Shown: positions 43,585 to 55,370 of the stretch, in pieces
Layout: each line of letters starts with the position of its first letter
Numbering within the stretch: the first letter of the stretch is position 1
Assembly (NCBI GenBank): GCA_024811115.1
Contig: JAKOGH010000293.1
Span: 1-64,000 of the forward strand
Length of the DNA stretch: 64,000 nt
Direction of reading: 5' to 3'
Source of the DNA: Terana coerulea
Taxonomy: Eukaryota; Basidiomycota; Agaricomycetes; Polyporales; Phanerochaetaceae
Translations under genes and position numbers: made by a program
Notes under the pieces: model-generated
Told to the model about the DNA's origin: nothing
Databases searched by the model: none
What the model saw: only the letters and a program-made list of their open reading frames with translations

Positions 43585-44705
43585 ATGGCTGAAGAAAACA
43601 AGGGTGAGTGATATTATCACTCGCCAGCGTCATGTCTAAATGTGTCTCTTTCAGTCCTTGTCGGTGTCATCGGTGGAAGCGGCCTGTATCACCTTGACAA
43701 TCTTACATTCATGTAATGTCGTGCAAGCCCTGCCTGCAATTGCTCCAAATTAACTGTGCTGGTAGAAAGCATGTGAATCCTGAGACAGTACGTACGAAGT
43801 TCGTGCTCATCGAGTTTCACTGGACTATTGCCCGTAGCCCTGGGGATTCCCAAGTTCTCCTATCACTATCTCTGCCCTGCCTTCTGGTACCCAAGTAGCC
43901 TTCTTGGCACGCCACGGTGTCGGTCACACCATCAACCCATCCGCCGTGCCCGCACGCGCAAACATCGCTGCGCTGAAATCCCTCGGTGTCCGAGCCATTT
44001 TGGCGTTCTCCGCCGTGGGCTCCCTTCGCGAAGATATTTCCCCAGGCGACTTCGTCCTTCCGAAGCAGATCATCGATCGCACCAAGGGCGTCCGTCCAGC
44101 CAGTTTCTTTGAAGAGACCAGCGTCGTCGCGCATGCCTCCTTCGGCGATCCGTTCAGCAACAAGCTTGTGGACTGGTTGGAAAAGCGTGTTTCCGAGGTT
44201 GTGACTGCGAAGGGAAACGGTGCTAAGCTGCACACTGGCAAGTGCGTCGTCTGCATGGAAGGCCCGCAGTTCTCGACGAGGGCCGAGAGCAAGATGTATC
44301 GTGCATGGGGCGGAGACATCATCAACATGAGCGTGCTGCCTGAAGCAAAATTGGCTAGGGAGGCCGAGCTCGGGTACGTCTTCGTATTTCTCACAGATAG
44401 TACTATACTCACAGTAAATCTTCAGTTACGCTCTGGTTGCTACATCCACCGACTACGACTCATGGCGAGAGGAAGAGGCTGGTGTAACCGCTGCCGACGT
44501 ATTCAAAGTGCTGCAAACGAACGCCACACTCTCGAGAACCGTTGCGGAGACCATCCTCGACGAGCTTCACGAAGCCGCAGCTGAGGGAGATGTTCTTACC
44601 GAGCAGGCTGGATCGATGAAGTTCTCCATTATGCCCAGGTCGGAAAAACAGAAGGATGAAGACAGGCAGAAACTTGCCTTTATTTTGCCGACGTACTTTA
44701 GCTAG
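43585..44705 (+). CDS. S-methyl-5'-thioadenosine phosphorylase
   Basis: Cleaves methylthioadenosine with phosphate to adenine and methylthioribose-1-phosphate, the first step of methionine salvage. Start MAEENK at 43585; introns after K(G), after FI and after NPET keep frame. Seen: phosphate loop [69 protein letters not shown], the base/ribose site [35 protein letters not shown], and catalytic TDYDSW. Stop 44703-44705. The length and motif order match the purine nucleoside phosphorylase family, and the motif details favour MTAP over PNP. Confidence 0.95.
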
Positions 44706-45095
44706 ATCCATCCTACTTCACTGGATATTACGCGGACTGTAGTGTAATTTAAGTAAACAAAATACGGAAGATGTATCCCTCGCATGAATCTATAGCATCA
44801 AGTGTATTTCATACTCTGTTTTCGAGGTTGGCACTGACGGTCCTGAAGCGAAGCGTGACATCAGACGGGCGTGACTCTATTTTGCCCGTCTATGGTGATC
44901 GTGACTTAAGCCCGGACCGACGCGTGAGTTGTCACACATCTCCTTGCTCTCGGTCATACCGCAGGCCCATCATAATATCGCACCTGGCAGCTTTCCAACC
45001 ACACGTCAGGCTCGTTCGCGACTCCTTTCCAAAGAGGTTGATCTACGTGTATAGCTCGTGGAGAATATTTATTGAGTTCAAGGCGAAGAACGACT
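44706..45095. other. Intergenic, MTAP to uncharacterised gene
   Basis: Same-strand spacer. TATTTATT at about 45066-45073 is a possible TATA element, 25-30 bp before the ATG at 45096. Nothing else seen. Confidence 0.35.
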
Positions 45096-46122
45096 ATGGT
45101 AGCCACTTCTCGCGGTTCCAGGTGCGTTTCCATCCCAGTTCCATAGCTCCGAGCTAAAAAGTTGCCTTAGATTCGCAGCAATGTATGATGGGCTTCCGGC
45201 GAGCGCACAACGGTCGCTTGTGGAAGAGCATTTAATACCTCTGCTGGACGCACTGCCCAAGAGCAAGTCGCGGAAGACGATGGTTGCCGCCGCTCGTCTG
45301 CATAGTCTACACGCCGGAATGCCCGACCTGGACTTCCGAGGGAAGAAGATCGAGATTACAGACATGCTCAAGGAGCTGTCCAAGGATGCCAAGCGGTCCT
45401 ACGTGATGGACGCCTCCAACAGGCCCGAACTTCTCAACGAAATCGTCGACAGTCTAGCCGTGTGGTTGAACGACGTGTGGTCAGTGGTGTACGAGTATCA
45501 TGCCGACTATAAACTTGCGCATAGCTGTCTTCTCTTTGTCTCGGCAACGCTTGAGCATCTCGTCGGCATACGTATGGGGTGTGTCCTCTCCGGTCCCATT
45601 ATTCGCTGGTCCTGAACGTCTCCCAGATGCAAGTGCTCGTTGAACAACATGTACATCCCTGTGCTTTTGAAGAACAGGAAGGGCGCTATCGTCAAGAAAT
45701 TCGAGCTCAACGGGGCGTCAGGGCTGGAAGAAGCTACTCAGTTCATTTGGCGGGACATGTTTCTCAGCATTCTCGCGCATGGCAGTCAGCGTGCCAAGGA
45801 CATGGTTCCTACGATGTTGGGAGACATTGAGGCTGTAATGGGTTGGAAAGCTGTGGTCAAGATGATGTATGGAGGCCCATATGGTCCGTATGGTGCGTGT
45901 GCTCGGGTTATATCTCCCTCCCTCACAAATTAACAGCATATTATAGGCAGCAATAAGCCTTTGTGGCAAGTTGGAAACGAGAGCGAGTGGGAAGACATTA
46001 GCGGTGGCGAGGACGAAGACGAAGAGTTGCCTCGTTTGGAGGAGCAGTCCGATTCCGAGGACTCCGAACACGATGTGGATGTGGATTACAGGACCCCCGG
46101 CTACGGCATTGGTCTACGATGA
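45096..46122 (+). CDS. Uncharacterised basidiomycete protein, N-terminal part
   Basis: Start MVATSRGSR at 45096; a 48-nt intron joins it to FAAMYDGLPASAQRSLVEEH. Then RKTMVAAARLHSLHAGMPDL, ELLNEIVDSLAVWLNDVW, an intron near 45580-45625, NNMYIPVLLKNRKGAIVKKF, QFIWRDMFLSILAHGSQRAK, MYGGPYGPYG, an intron, and an acidic end (EWEDISGGEDEDEELPRL). Mostly helical and globular, with no domain I can name. It stops at 46120-46122 inside the ATG of the next ORF. A eukaryotic gene would not normally do this, so the two ORFs are probably one gene split by a frame break. Confidence 0.55.
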
Positions 46123-47504
46123 TCGTGGCACAAGTAGCCCTGCTGAAGACCCAAATCGAGGTGGCTCTGACAACCGTCTTCCAGACAACGCCGTCCCTCG
46201 ATCTATACAAGGCGCTCTTGTCTACGTCCGCGGACATTATCTCCCTCCAGGGTCGGCTATTAACGTCGCTGGCTTCGGTAGCGACGGCCTCCTCGGATAC
46301 CTACGCCGTGGCGCTGGAAATCTACGCCATGGAACGTAAAACAAACTTAATCATCCAGCTGCTCGATTCACACTCTCATCTCCTTCGTCCGCGGGACGCG
46401 CCTTCACTGCAGGCAGCTGTAACGCTCCTTTCACACACGGGCCATGAACAACGTGCGCTCCAGATTCTCGAGGGCGAGCTCGTTGACGTCGTTCGTGTTA
46501 TGCGTCAGGCGCTTCTGCAGTCCTTCTCCCTCCTAGACGCATCAGCCAACAAGAAGGAGATATCCCAGATCATGGCGATGAAGTCGGGTGCCCCTGGACG
46601 ACAAGGCCGTATTGAGGCGTGGGTGGATGCTATTACGACGCCAGGTGCAGACGTCCCGAACCCGATGATGTTCGCAGCAATGTTCATGGGCCTCGGGCCT
46701 GTGCCTGGCATGAACTCCGACGACGACCCGTATACATACTTGGACCTCGACCCGCACGATCCTGACCTGGACGATCTCCGGAGTGAGTACCGGCCGAACC
46801 TCAAGAAGCGCTTCGAGACGTGGGCAGATCTTGCGCAGCTGCTGAGAGGCGGGCCGGCCTCGTTGTTGACTGTATACAGGAAGACCATTGACACTCTACC
46901 GTTCCTGCGGGCGTCGGACGTCACTGAGGAGATGTTGTCAAGGTTCGTACCTATCCACGCTGTATGCGTCATGCTGAGATGTCGAGTCGTTTCATACAGG
47001 ATAGGAGACCGGCCTAGCAAGCAGTATGTTTGCGACGGCCTCGACGCTCTGCTTGCATTTGTCAAGGTTCAAAGACGCAAATGGAAAGCAGACGTGCAGA
47101 GAAAGAAGGAAGCCAAAGCCGCCGCCGAACCATCGGGGTGGGGAAGTACGTTTTCTTCATTCGCCGGCCCTTCCACATCCGCTCCTGCCCGCCCGGCCCA
47201 ATCCAGCGTGTTCTCGCAGAACCCGTTTGCATTTCCTTCCCCCGTCGCGATGCCCGGCACTACCGCCATGGCCGGACCTACCATTCCTCCCGCCCGGCCG
47301 CTCAGCCCTGCCGCTCATGTCAGCCCAGGGACAGACACCGGCATACGGGGTGGTCTGGGTGCAGTCCCCAGTGAGGTGCCTGCTTCCACGCTCATGACTC
47401 CGCCACCACCAGCTGGTCACACTTCCTTGTCGCTCCTCAACTACTTTTTTGAACGGAGGGTCTCTGCCGCTCGAGCCGACGGGCACCAACCATGGAGGAG
47501 GTAG
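46119..47504 (+). CDS. Uncharacterised protein, probably the C-terminal part of the preceding gene
   Basis: Begins with ATGATC overlapping the upstream TGA. Long helical region: VALLKTQIEVALTTVFQTTP, IYAMERKTNLIIQLLDSHSH, LQILEGELVDVVRVMRQALL, then YLDLDPHDPDLDDLRSEYRP. An intron at about 46942-46999 joins EEMLSR to IGDRPSKQYVCDGLDALL. It ends in a Pro/Ser-rich tail and a stop at 47502-47504. The alpha-solenoid-like look is my inference; no function is known. There is no intergenic space or promoter between it and the upstream ORF. Confidence 0.55.
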   Translation: MIVAQVALLKTQIEVALTTVFQTTPSLDLYKALLSTSADIISLQGRLLTSLASVATASSDTYAVALEIYAMERKTNLIIQLLDSHSHLLRPRDAPSLQAAVTLLSHTGHEQRALQILEGELVDVVRVMRQALLQSFSLLDASANKKEISQIMAMKSGAPGRQGRIEAWVDAITTPGADVPNPMMFAAMFMGLGPVPGMNSDDDPYTYLDLDPHDPDLDDLRSEYRPNLKKRFETWADLAQLLRGGPASLLTVYRKTIDTLPFLRASDVTEEMLSRFVPIHAVCVMLRCRVVSYRIGDRPSKQYVCDGLDALLAFVKVQRRKWKADVQRKKEAKAAAEPSGWGSTFSSFAGPSTSAPARPAQSSVFSQNPFAFPSPVAMPGTTAMAGPTIPPARPLSPAAHVSPGTDTGIRGGLGAVPSEVPASTLMTPPPPAGHTSLSLLNYFFERRVSAARADGHQPWRR

Positions 47505-48088
47505 TAGCGTGGACGATGTGGACTAGGCTGAAAATTCTCTACCCGTGCGTTGGACCATCTTCTGATTTCTAGTGCTTTGCCATCTCCCCTTTCGTCTTTC
47601 TCTGTCGCATTTGCATTTGCTGTCGTCCATCATTTTGCTCTGTAGCAGCCATACGTTATCTCAACCCGAGGTCAATATATACACTGACTAAACGCGTTTG
47701 CCGTGACTCGGCACAACAACACTAGGAAGAGAGCTGTTGCGATGTCCCTGGAGATGCGTTCAACTCCTCGGGGGTAACACAAGTTTTTGGGCGCTACTCG
47801 GCTTTCACGCCGCTCTGCGATCTGCTTCTGCCCGACTGGCCCTGTCCCAGTCGCACGGCCTCACGAGGCACACTACCGCAGCGTCACGGCCACCTATACC
47901 GTAAGCGTCTCGTACGCTGCCGTATGAGTGCCTATGTCAGCGTCGACGGCCGTTAGCCAGCATGTTGCTTGATCCGTGGGCTATATGTCTCACATGAGGT
48001 ATATCAAGGACCTGTCAATCACCCAGGGCGGGCTGAAAGGGCTGACAAGACCTCGAAGACTGGACGTCACTCAGCTTGCACACACACC
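47505..48088. other. Intergenic, upstream of the monooxygenase gene
   Basis: Same-strand spacer with no supported ORF. It holds the 3' flank of the previous gene and the promoter of the next. Confidence 0.4.
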
Positions 48089-50678
48089 ATGAGCTTGAAG
48101 GACGACATAGCGAAGGCGTACCACAACGTGCCCGTATTCCAGCTTCTCGAAGAGCCTGTCGACCGCCCACGACCCCTGCGGGTTATAATTCGTACGTCGC
48201 CCTCCCCCCTGCAGCGAGCTCGCGAAGCTTTTGATGTTGAACTCCTGCCTAGTTGGAGCCGGGTTCTCAGGCATCGCTGCCGCTTACAAGATTATGCATG
48301 CTCTCGAGAACGTCGAGTTTGTGATCTACGAGAAGAACGCCGACTTCGGGGGCACCTGGTCAGTTCCTGGATGTTCCTGGGCCTTGCTGCGCCCGTTACC
48401 GCCGTCGATTCTGACGATCCGCGACAGGTTCGAAAATCGATATCCGGGAGTTTCCTGCGATGTGTGAGAAGGATCTTCAATTCATTCTCACTGGCAGTGC
48501 AGTGACTGACCATTGACGGTATCCCCTAGCCCGGCACATTGCTACCAGTTTTCATTCGCTGTCAATGTGAGTAATGCGGAGATATCATAGCTTCTTCTGG
48601 AATTTGTATTGACTGTTTCCGCGGTAGACGGAATGGTCCTCGTATTATCCACCAGGCGCCGAAACCCTCGAGTATATTCGCGACTCAGCCACACAGATTG
48701 GCCTTCGCCAACATACCAAGGTGAGTGCTAGTGCAATTTAGTCTGCACGTGGAAGGATCCAATATCTCCCCTATCTCTAGTTCAATCACGAGATAACGAA
48801 GGCAGTTTGGTCCGAGTCTGCGGGGAAATGGACGGTCACGATTCGTCGCACAAAGGACAACTTCCAATTTGACGACTCCGCCCATGTCATTGTTAGTGCC
48901 ACCGGCATCCTGAATAAATGGGACTACCCAGACATTCCGGGTCTTCCTGATTTTAAGGGTACACTGTATGCACGCCACTCCAACCCCGTAGTACCTCACT
49001 CACACTTCCTAGGGTCCACACTGCGTCATGGAATCTGGGCGAAATGAATTCTTCGTGGAGTGAGCGCCGAGTGGCTGTTATCGGATGTGTAAGCTTAAGT
49101 TCGCTCTTCAAACCTCGCCGCCATATTCACAGTAAGACTGTAGGGTTCTGTGGGTGGGCTGATTGGCAGGAGCGCGATGTCGATGGCTAACTTCGATAAC
49201 AGACTGCCACACAGGTTGTCCCCGCAGTGCAACCATATGTTAAGCAACTTGACAACTATGTGCGCGGACGAACATGGGTGGCGAATTCGGCACTATCGCT
49301 GTTGAAGAAGTATCCCGATGGCATGACCGGGAATCGTGCGTGATCGGTTCTCTCTCATCAAGCCAGTATATTGAATTTAGCTCTGCTTTAGACGTCTTCA
49401 CTGAAGAGGAGAAACGAACCTTCCGCGAGCACCCCGAGGTGTATGCGGCCCTTCGCCCTCGAAAGCGAGGACTTCTTGAATGCGGGCCATTACCTGACGA
49501 TTACCGACAGCCCAATGCAAAACCGAGTGCGCAAAGCGTTCGAAAACCGCATGAAGGATGCTCTGAAGGCCAATCCTCAAATTGCAGCCAGCCTAATTGT
49601 ACGTTCAGCCAGCCGAGGATGACTAGTTTTGAGCTAACATCTCGTAGCCTGATTTTCCCGTGGCGTGTCGTCGACTGACCGGTGGGACAGGTTATTTGGA
49701 AGCACTGGTAAGCTTCCATTATCTGGAAATCTCCTAATTGTGCTAATCATAATATATCCTCTTAATTCTCATCAGCAAGCACCAAATGTTAGTGCAGTCT
49801 TCACCAGCCTCAATCGTCCTATGATTAAATACTTTAACATAGGCCCACTTTATAAACGCTGAGATTGAGCGTATAACAGAGACTGGCATCAAGTGCGCAG
49901 ACGGTCAACGTCGCTCATACGATGTCATTATCACGGCCACCGGATACGACGCCACCTACATACCTCGATATCCTATCCTCGGGCGCGGCGGTGCAAACCT
50001 GCAGGATCTCTGGAAGGAATATCCGCGATCGTACCTCGGGCTCTGCCAAGACCAGCATCCAAATTGGTAAATCTATGAGATCTTCTTGCGACTTGTTTAT
50101 TGATAAAATGCAGGTTCCAACTTGGAGGTCCAAATACTGCTCTCGCGGTAGGCGCATTACTCCCACTCCTGGAGAAACAGGGGGACTACATTGTCGCATG
50201 TATCGGCAAAATGCAGCGCCAGCGCATTAAGTCAATGGCAGTGCGCAAGGAGGCCGTGGATGACTTTCAAGCGTACTTGGACTCGTATTTTCCCAGAACC
50301 GTCTTCGCACGGAGGGTGAGTACTCCATATTACCGTCCCTCGCCTTCGTGAACTCATCCTAGGGCATCGTTTAGTGCCGAACGTGGTATAAGAAAGGAGA
50401 CATCGACGGCAAGGTTGTTGCGCTCTGGCCGGGTGCGCACTGTTTTGCTTTGTATGCCACTCTTCATACTCATGCAGCATGTAGGATCGAGCTTGAACGC
50501 GCTGAGAACGCTGGAACAGCCACGCTTCGAAGACTTCGATTACACATACGTCGACGAGAACACATCACACAATCGATTCTACTGGCTTGGGAACGGCTCT
50601 ACTGTCGCAGAAGATGTCGGAAAGCGTGGCACACGGGCATGGCATGTTGCAGGGACCAGATTAGCGGCTAAGTTGTGA
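48089..50678 (+). CDS. Flavin-dependent monooxygenase, Baeyer-Villiger type
   Basis: NADPH/FAD enzyme of the class that inserts oxygen next to ketones (4-hydroxyacetophenone monooxygenase and relatives). Start MSLKDDIAKAYHNVPVFQLL at 48089. FAD-binding GAGFSGIAAAYKI; KNADFGGTW; ENRYPGVSCDVPAHCYQFSF; the BVMO fingerprint FKGTLVHTASWN; NADPH-binding RRVAVIGCGSSATQ; VIITATGYDATYIPRYPI; LGGPNTALAVGALLPLLEKQ; and C-terminal RTWYKKGDIDGKVVALWPG. About ten introns of 45-70 nt. Near 49449 the frame changes by one base: EVYAA then FALESEDFLNAGHYL in the next frame, so one extra C is likely. The fingerprint ends in Asn rather than Pro/Asp. The substrate cannot be told; there is no surrounding cluster. 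Confidence 0.88.
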
Positions 50679-50896
50679 TACTGCAACTAAGCTTCAAGCC
50701 TTATACACGGAGAATCGTCCTGGAGTATATATAATAGAACTACACATAATAAAAAGGGCTGAATCATGTCTTAAAGGATTGGAGTGGAAGATACCTAACA
50801 GATAGGACACTGAGTAGCGTACATCGTCAGCATAGAATTCGAAGACACTGCACCATATATGATAACGTACATAATGCTGCTACCATGCACCTCACT

Positions 50897-52510
50897 TTAT
50901 GCTAAAGAGCCATTGTGCAGTTGGAGCTCGTGGTCGCGTGAGTGAATGAAGATCGGCAAGGCTTCATCAACAGTCAGCCAAAAGCGACTTGGGTCCTCGT
51001 CCCGTTGATTTGCATCGTCGAACTCTATGACTGGTGATATCTCGAGTGTGGGCCGAGCGTAGATCCCGGCAATGTACGCGGCAATAGGGAGGCATTCATT
51101 TCGCTGAATGGTGTTATGCTCGAGCACGAGAGTGATGGCATCAGTATGGCGAACGGTGGTGTATGGGTCGACCTCGAAAATGGATACGGTGTCTAGGTCG
51201 ACGCGAAGGCATGCGAGGTTGTCGAAATGTTCGGCAAATAGTTCCAGTGCACGCAAGGAAAGCGTCATGCTAGAGCTGGGGTGTACGGCGGTTTTTGCGG
51301 ATAACCGGAGATCGCGTAAATGTGGCCAGGCCCTACCACATGCGGGTATGTGTGCATCCCTAACTTCAATACCGGAGAACCAGATCCACAGTTTTTCGAG
51401 ATTGTTGAGCTGATGTAGAGGTGATATAGGGGTGAACGGCGCTTGGGTTGACTCATTTCTCCAGCTTGCACGCATTATGAGTGTGGTGATGCCGGAGTGA
51501 GTGGCTATTGCCTCAAGAAGGGATTCGAGAAGAACGTTGTCGAATGGGCAGTCCAGGTAGAGCTCTACCTTTCCCAACCTCGAAGAGTCGATCCAGTGGA
51601 AAAGGACGTTGCCCCGACAAGGTCGGAGAGGAATAACTCCAATTCCACCAGGGCTGAGAATGCACCTGAATCCGACATCGAAACGCCAGTGAGGTTGATA
51701 CCAGGACGTGCAACGTGCAAAACACCCAGTGCCGGGAGCCGGGCGCAATGGACTACGGCAGAAGGACATAGACCGCTTCCGGACGAAATATGTCGCAAGT
51801 TTTTGAACGCGGTCAACATATGCGTTCCGTGAGGTCCAAGGGGGCCAGGAAGTTCCAAGGTTTCAATTCCTGGGGCGATTTGGCCTAAATGTTCCAAGAA
51901 CGTGACCAGCATGCCAGCATTATGGTGTTCGCCAATGATGCTACAGGCTTTCAAACGCGAGCCAAGGAACATCGGTAGAAAGCATGCCGTTGATGCCGGC
52001 ATCACATAGCAGTAGAGCTCGCGAAGATTGGGAAAGAGGTGAGGCACCTGGGGATTGCGTATCCTTAACATTCGTAGGTTCTCCTCCAGCATGTGGTAGT
52101 GGCTCAGATGTAGAGTCCTAATGCGACCCAAATTCTTCATGAGTCGGGTCCAGCGCAAAGAGATCGGATGCTGATAGTCACACTGCAGGTTATGTATGTT
52201 CTTTAATTGTGATTGCGGATACAGAAGGTTTGTCACAGCTTACCAGAAAATCCGCTCCATTGGCGGCTAGCGCGCTGGCAAGCAACTCGGGAAGAGGCCT
52301 GAAGACCGACCCGAGAGAGTGTACATTGGCCCATAACGAGTCCATAGCGAGCTCATAGAAGCTCTTGCATGTCAATGCCAAAGATGCATATGCCAAACGA
52401 GTTCTTAACTGGGCTTGCTCGTCATCCTGGAAGTCGTCTTGGTCTTGATGACCGCGTATTTCTCGCAAAATGCACCTAAGGACTTCCGAGACGTGAAGGC
52501 AGCGATGCAT
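50897..52510 (-). CDS. F-box-like / leucine-rich protein, frame broken
   Basis: Start MHRCLHVSEVLRCILREIRG with LALTCKSFYELAMDSLWANV, the F-box-like N-terminus common in Agaricomycetes. An intron (about 52191-52252) joins ADFL to CDYQHPISLRWTRL. LRR-like strands follow: GRIRTLHLSHYHML, LFPNLRELYCYVMP, GIETLELPGPLG. At about 51598-51612 (a run of four A on the plus strand) the frame moves: VELELFLSDLVGATSF, then FHWIDSSRLGKVELYLDCP. The second frame runs to a stop at 50897-50899. Such proteins are thought to be substrate receptors of SCF ubiquitin ligases; no target is known. Convergent with the monooxygenase gene. Confidence 0.7.
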
Positions 52511-53307
52511 CTTGCCATGTATCGTCCGCCCTAGGCAGGAGGCTCAAAAACGGTTGATGTTTTCGATTAAGCCTAAGATTGAAAGCGTAAGGGGCTCGCT
52601 GAGTATAGTTTTAATAAAATAAGTACCGCAGTATATCTTCGACTGTAGACAAATTATTCCCAATCGCTTCAGAGATGGATGGTAAGACGAACCGCAGCTC
52701 AGCCCGCTGAGGCGGCGGGGAACGGCAGGAACGGCGGGACATCACTTAGCGCCCAAGCCATAGCGTGATTCAAGCGCTCTCAACCTTCAAGCGCTCAAGC
52801 CTTGCAAGCCTGCGAGTTTGCCTTCAACTTGAAGCTTCCCAGTCAACCGCTTGTCTTCCAGTTCTTTCTTGACGGGCGGTAGTACACAGGCAAGCTAGTC
52901 TCTACAGTCTACTTTCTAAGGCGACAGCTGACTGCCGTGAACGATAGTGTTGGAATAATAACGATCGACTTAGTGCGACAACATGTTGCAGTTATCCCAG
53001 AAGGCCTCCCATTCGAATCGCGGCTGAACTTGGCAGCCTCCAGCCGCGGTCAGCCCCCATGTTCTGAGCCATACTTGAAGCTTGAAAGAGAATGGCGACT
53101 TCTCTATATCCCTTGGAACTGTTGTCGCTTCCGACTTGCCATGCCTTACACTGAGCTGCCAGCCCGTTCCTCGGACAGAGCCCGGCATTCAGGGACCTCA
53201 AGGCGAGACTCGCGCTCTTCACGACCTCAAGACAGCGACTCTACTCTCGTTCGTGCGCCTTTCGCCTACGATGACGAGTCATATAGCCCCCACCATTGAA
53301 GCCCAAA
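52511..53307. other. Divergent intergenic region
   Basis: Between the F-box-like gene (-) and the PRM10-like gene (+). CAAGCGCTC words recur at 52.76-52.81 kb. An open frame MPYTELPARSSDRARHSGTS ... FAYDDESYSPHH (about 53141-53299) looks coding and could be the true N-terminus of the next gene, one frame away. Confidence 0.4.
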
Positions 53308-55283
53308 ATGCAAGACACACCACCACCTCAGTACAGGCAACGAAAGCGACTCTCCACTTCCGCAGAAGCGTCCACGTTCTTTTCACGCATCCGAGACACA
53401 GACGCGGACAATGACTGGGACGACTTGAACGAAGTCGACTTGCAAGACGACATTGATCCGGTCAACGGAGAGTTCGACGACGGGCTGTACGAGCAGGTCG
53501 TGGACGACGACGACCCGTACGTGACCGGGGCTCACAAGCAGTGGCAAGAGGACTACGAGGATGTCGAAAAGCAGATGCTCCGCGAGATGTCGTATAAGAA
53601 GCGTCGTAAGGAGCTCGCGAGGATTAAAATCCAATACAACATGTCTTGTGAGTATTTAGCCCAGTGCTCAGCGCCGCTTTGTGCTAAAGACTTCTTGCTA
53701 TCCAGCGATTGTGAACCGGGAGAAGTTCCTTCTGAAGCTCGCCAAGGCCCTCATGACGTTCGGCGCACCTTCCCACCGCATCGAAGCTCAGCTCATCTCC
53801 GCCGCGCATATTCTCGAGCTTGAAGCGGAGTTCATCCACGTCCCCGGCCTCATCATGTGCTCGTTCGTAAACAAAGAAGAGAAAACGACGGAGACGCACT
53901 TCATTCGCACCGGCGGCCGCATGGCACTCGGTCGTCTGCACGAAGTGCACCAGCTCTACCGCGCTGTGGTCCATGACGAGTTGAGCGCGAAGAAGGCCGG
54001 AGACCGGCTGGACGAGCTACTCGCGGCGAAACCAATCTACGGACCATTTGCCCAATGCTTTATTGCGTTCTGGATAGCGGCCTCATTTGCCCGCTCGCAT
54101 TCGGCGGTTCCTTGGTCGACCTCGGCATTGCAGGCGTCTGTGCGGTGTTCTTATCGGCGATGCGCATAGGTGTGGTCTCGCGGGCGAAAAAGTGGTATGC
54201 ACATGTATTTGAGTGAGCTGACTCCGTCGTTGTTAAGATCCTTACTGACGACTTATTTGCAGAGTTTGCTTGACGATGTTTATATCGTTCGCTGCTCGAG
54301 CTCTGAGCAGTATCAAGGGACAAATCTTCTGTTACAATGCTATCTCTTCGGCTAGCATTGTGTCGATCTACCTGGTTTCCTCATCCGTATGTCATCCCTT
54401 TAGTATCTATTTCTGCTTGCTAATCGTCAATTCTAGTGAGTGGATCGCTGGAACTTGCTGCGAAGAACCTCTCAACCGGCAGCATCAAGATGATATATGC
54501 GCTGATCTACACTATGTTCCTCGGGTTTGGTCTCCAGATAGGCAACGACTGGTTCTTTGCGTTTGACCACAAAGCCCGCGATAACCTCGACACCCTCGCA
54601 AACCGTCTCATCACCCAATACTCCGTCGTTGGCAACTTCACCCCATCAAACGGGACGCTCGGCTATATCAACGGAGGCGAACCCCTATCTGGTACATTCA
54701 CCTTCACCGACATCAACCCCTACGCCGCGGAGCACATTGTCGTAGGCTGCTACCGGGGCCCCGACTTTCCTTGGTACCTCCAACCGTTCCCGTGGTGGAC
54801 CCAGTTCATCATCGTCCCAGTCTTCTCCGTGCTGTCGTCTTTGGCGAACTTGCAGCCCTTCTGGACCGTGGACATGTTCGTCATGGTCGTCATCTCATGC
54901 GTCTCGTACACGATCAACAAGGTCGCGAACAGCCTGATCTCCAACCGGTCGGATTTCGTGTCCTTCAGCGGCGCCTTTTCCGTTGGGATACTTGGCAACT
55001 TCTACTCCAGGAAGATGGGCGGCACTGCGTTTACCGTCATGGTCACCGGCGTACTCTTTCTAGTTCCGGTAAGTCCATTGGCAATGTTTCACCATGCTTT
55101 TATTAACTGTTTCGCCAGTCGGGACTGTCAGCCATTGGCGGAATCACTGCGCAAGGCAGTGGCATTGACATTGGCGGCGCGATGATTGCAGTGACGATAG
55201 GGATCACCACTGGTCTCTTTGTCAGTCAAGCAATTGTGTATACCTTTGGTTCAAGGAAGAATAACGCTTTGTTCTCCTTCTGA
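53308..55283 (+). CDS. PRM10-like membrane protein, threonine/serine exporter (ThrE/DUF1212) family
   Basis: Start MQDTPPPQYRQRKRLSTSAE at 53308 (possibly further upstream). Acidic linker, then NREKFLLKLAKALMTFGAPS, HRIEAQLISAAHILELEAEF, VPGLIMCSFVNKEEKTTETH, GRLHEVHQLYRAVVHDELSA: the conserved cytosolic domain. Membrane segments follow: FIAFWI / CPLAFGGSLVDLGIAGVCAV; MFISFAARALSSIKGQIFCY; LELAAKNLSTGSIKMIYALI; PWWTQFIIVPVFSVLSSLAN; ISCVSYTINKVANSLISN; MGGTAFTVMVTGVLFLVP / SGLSAIGGITAQGSGIDIGG. Yeast Prm10 is a pheromone-induced membrane protein; bacterial ThrE exports Thr/Ser. Two one-base losses break the frame, near 54072-54078 (FWI/SGLICP) and 54364-54372 (before LPGFLI). Stop 55281-55283. 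Confidence 0.85.
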
Positions 55284-55370
55284 AGGCCAGGCTCCATTTG
55301 TATTTTTATTTTTCGCACTTGTGTTCAGATCAGACATGTGCTCTATCTACTTTATTGCTTCACAACACCC

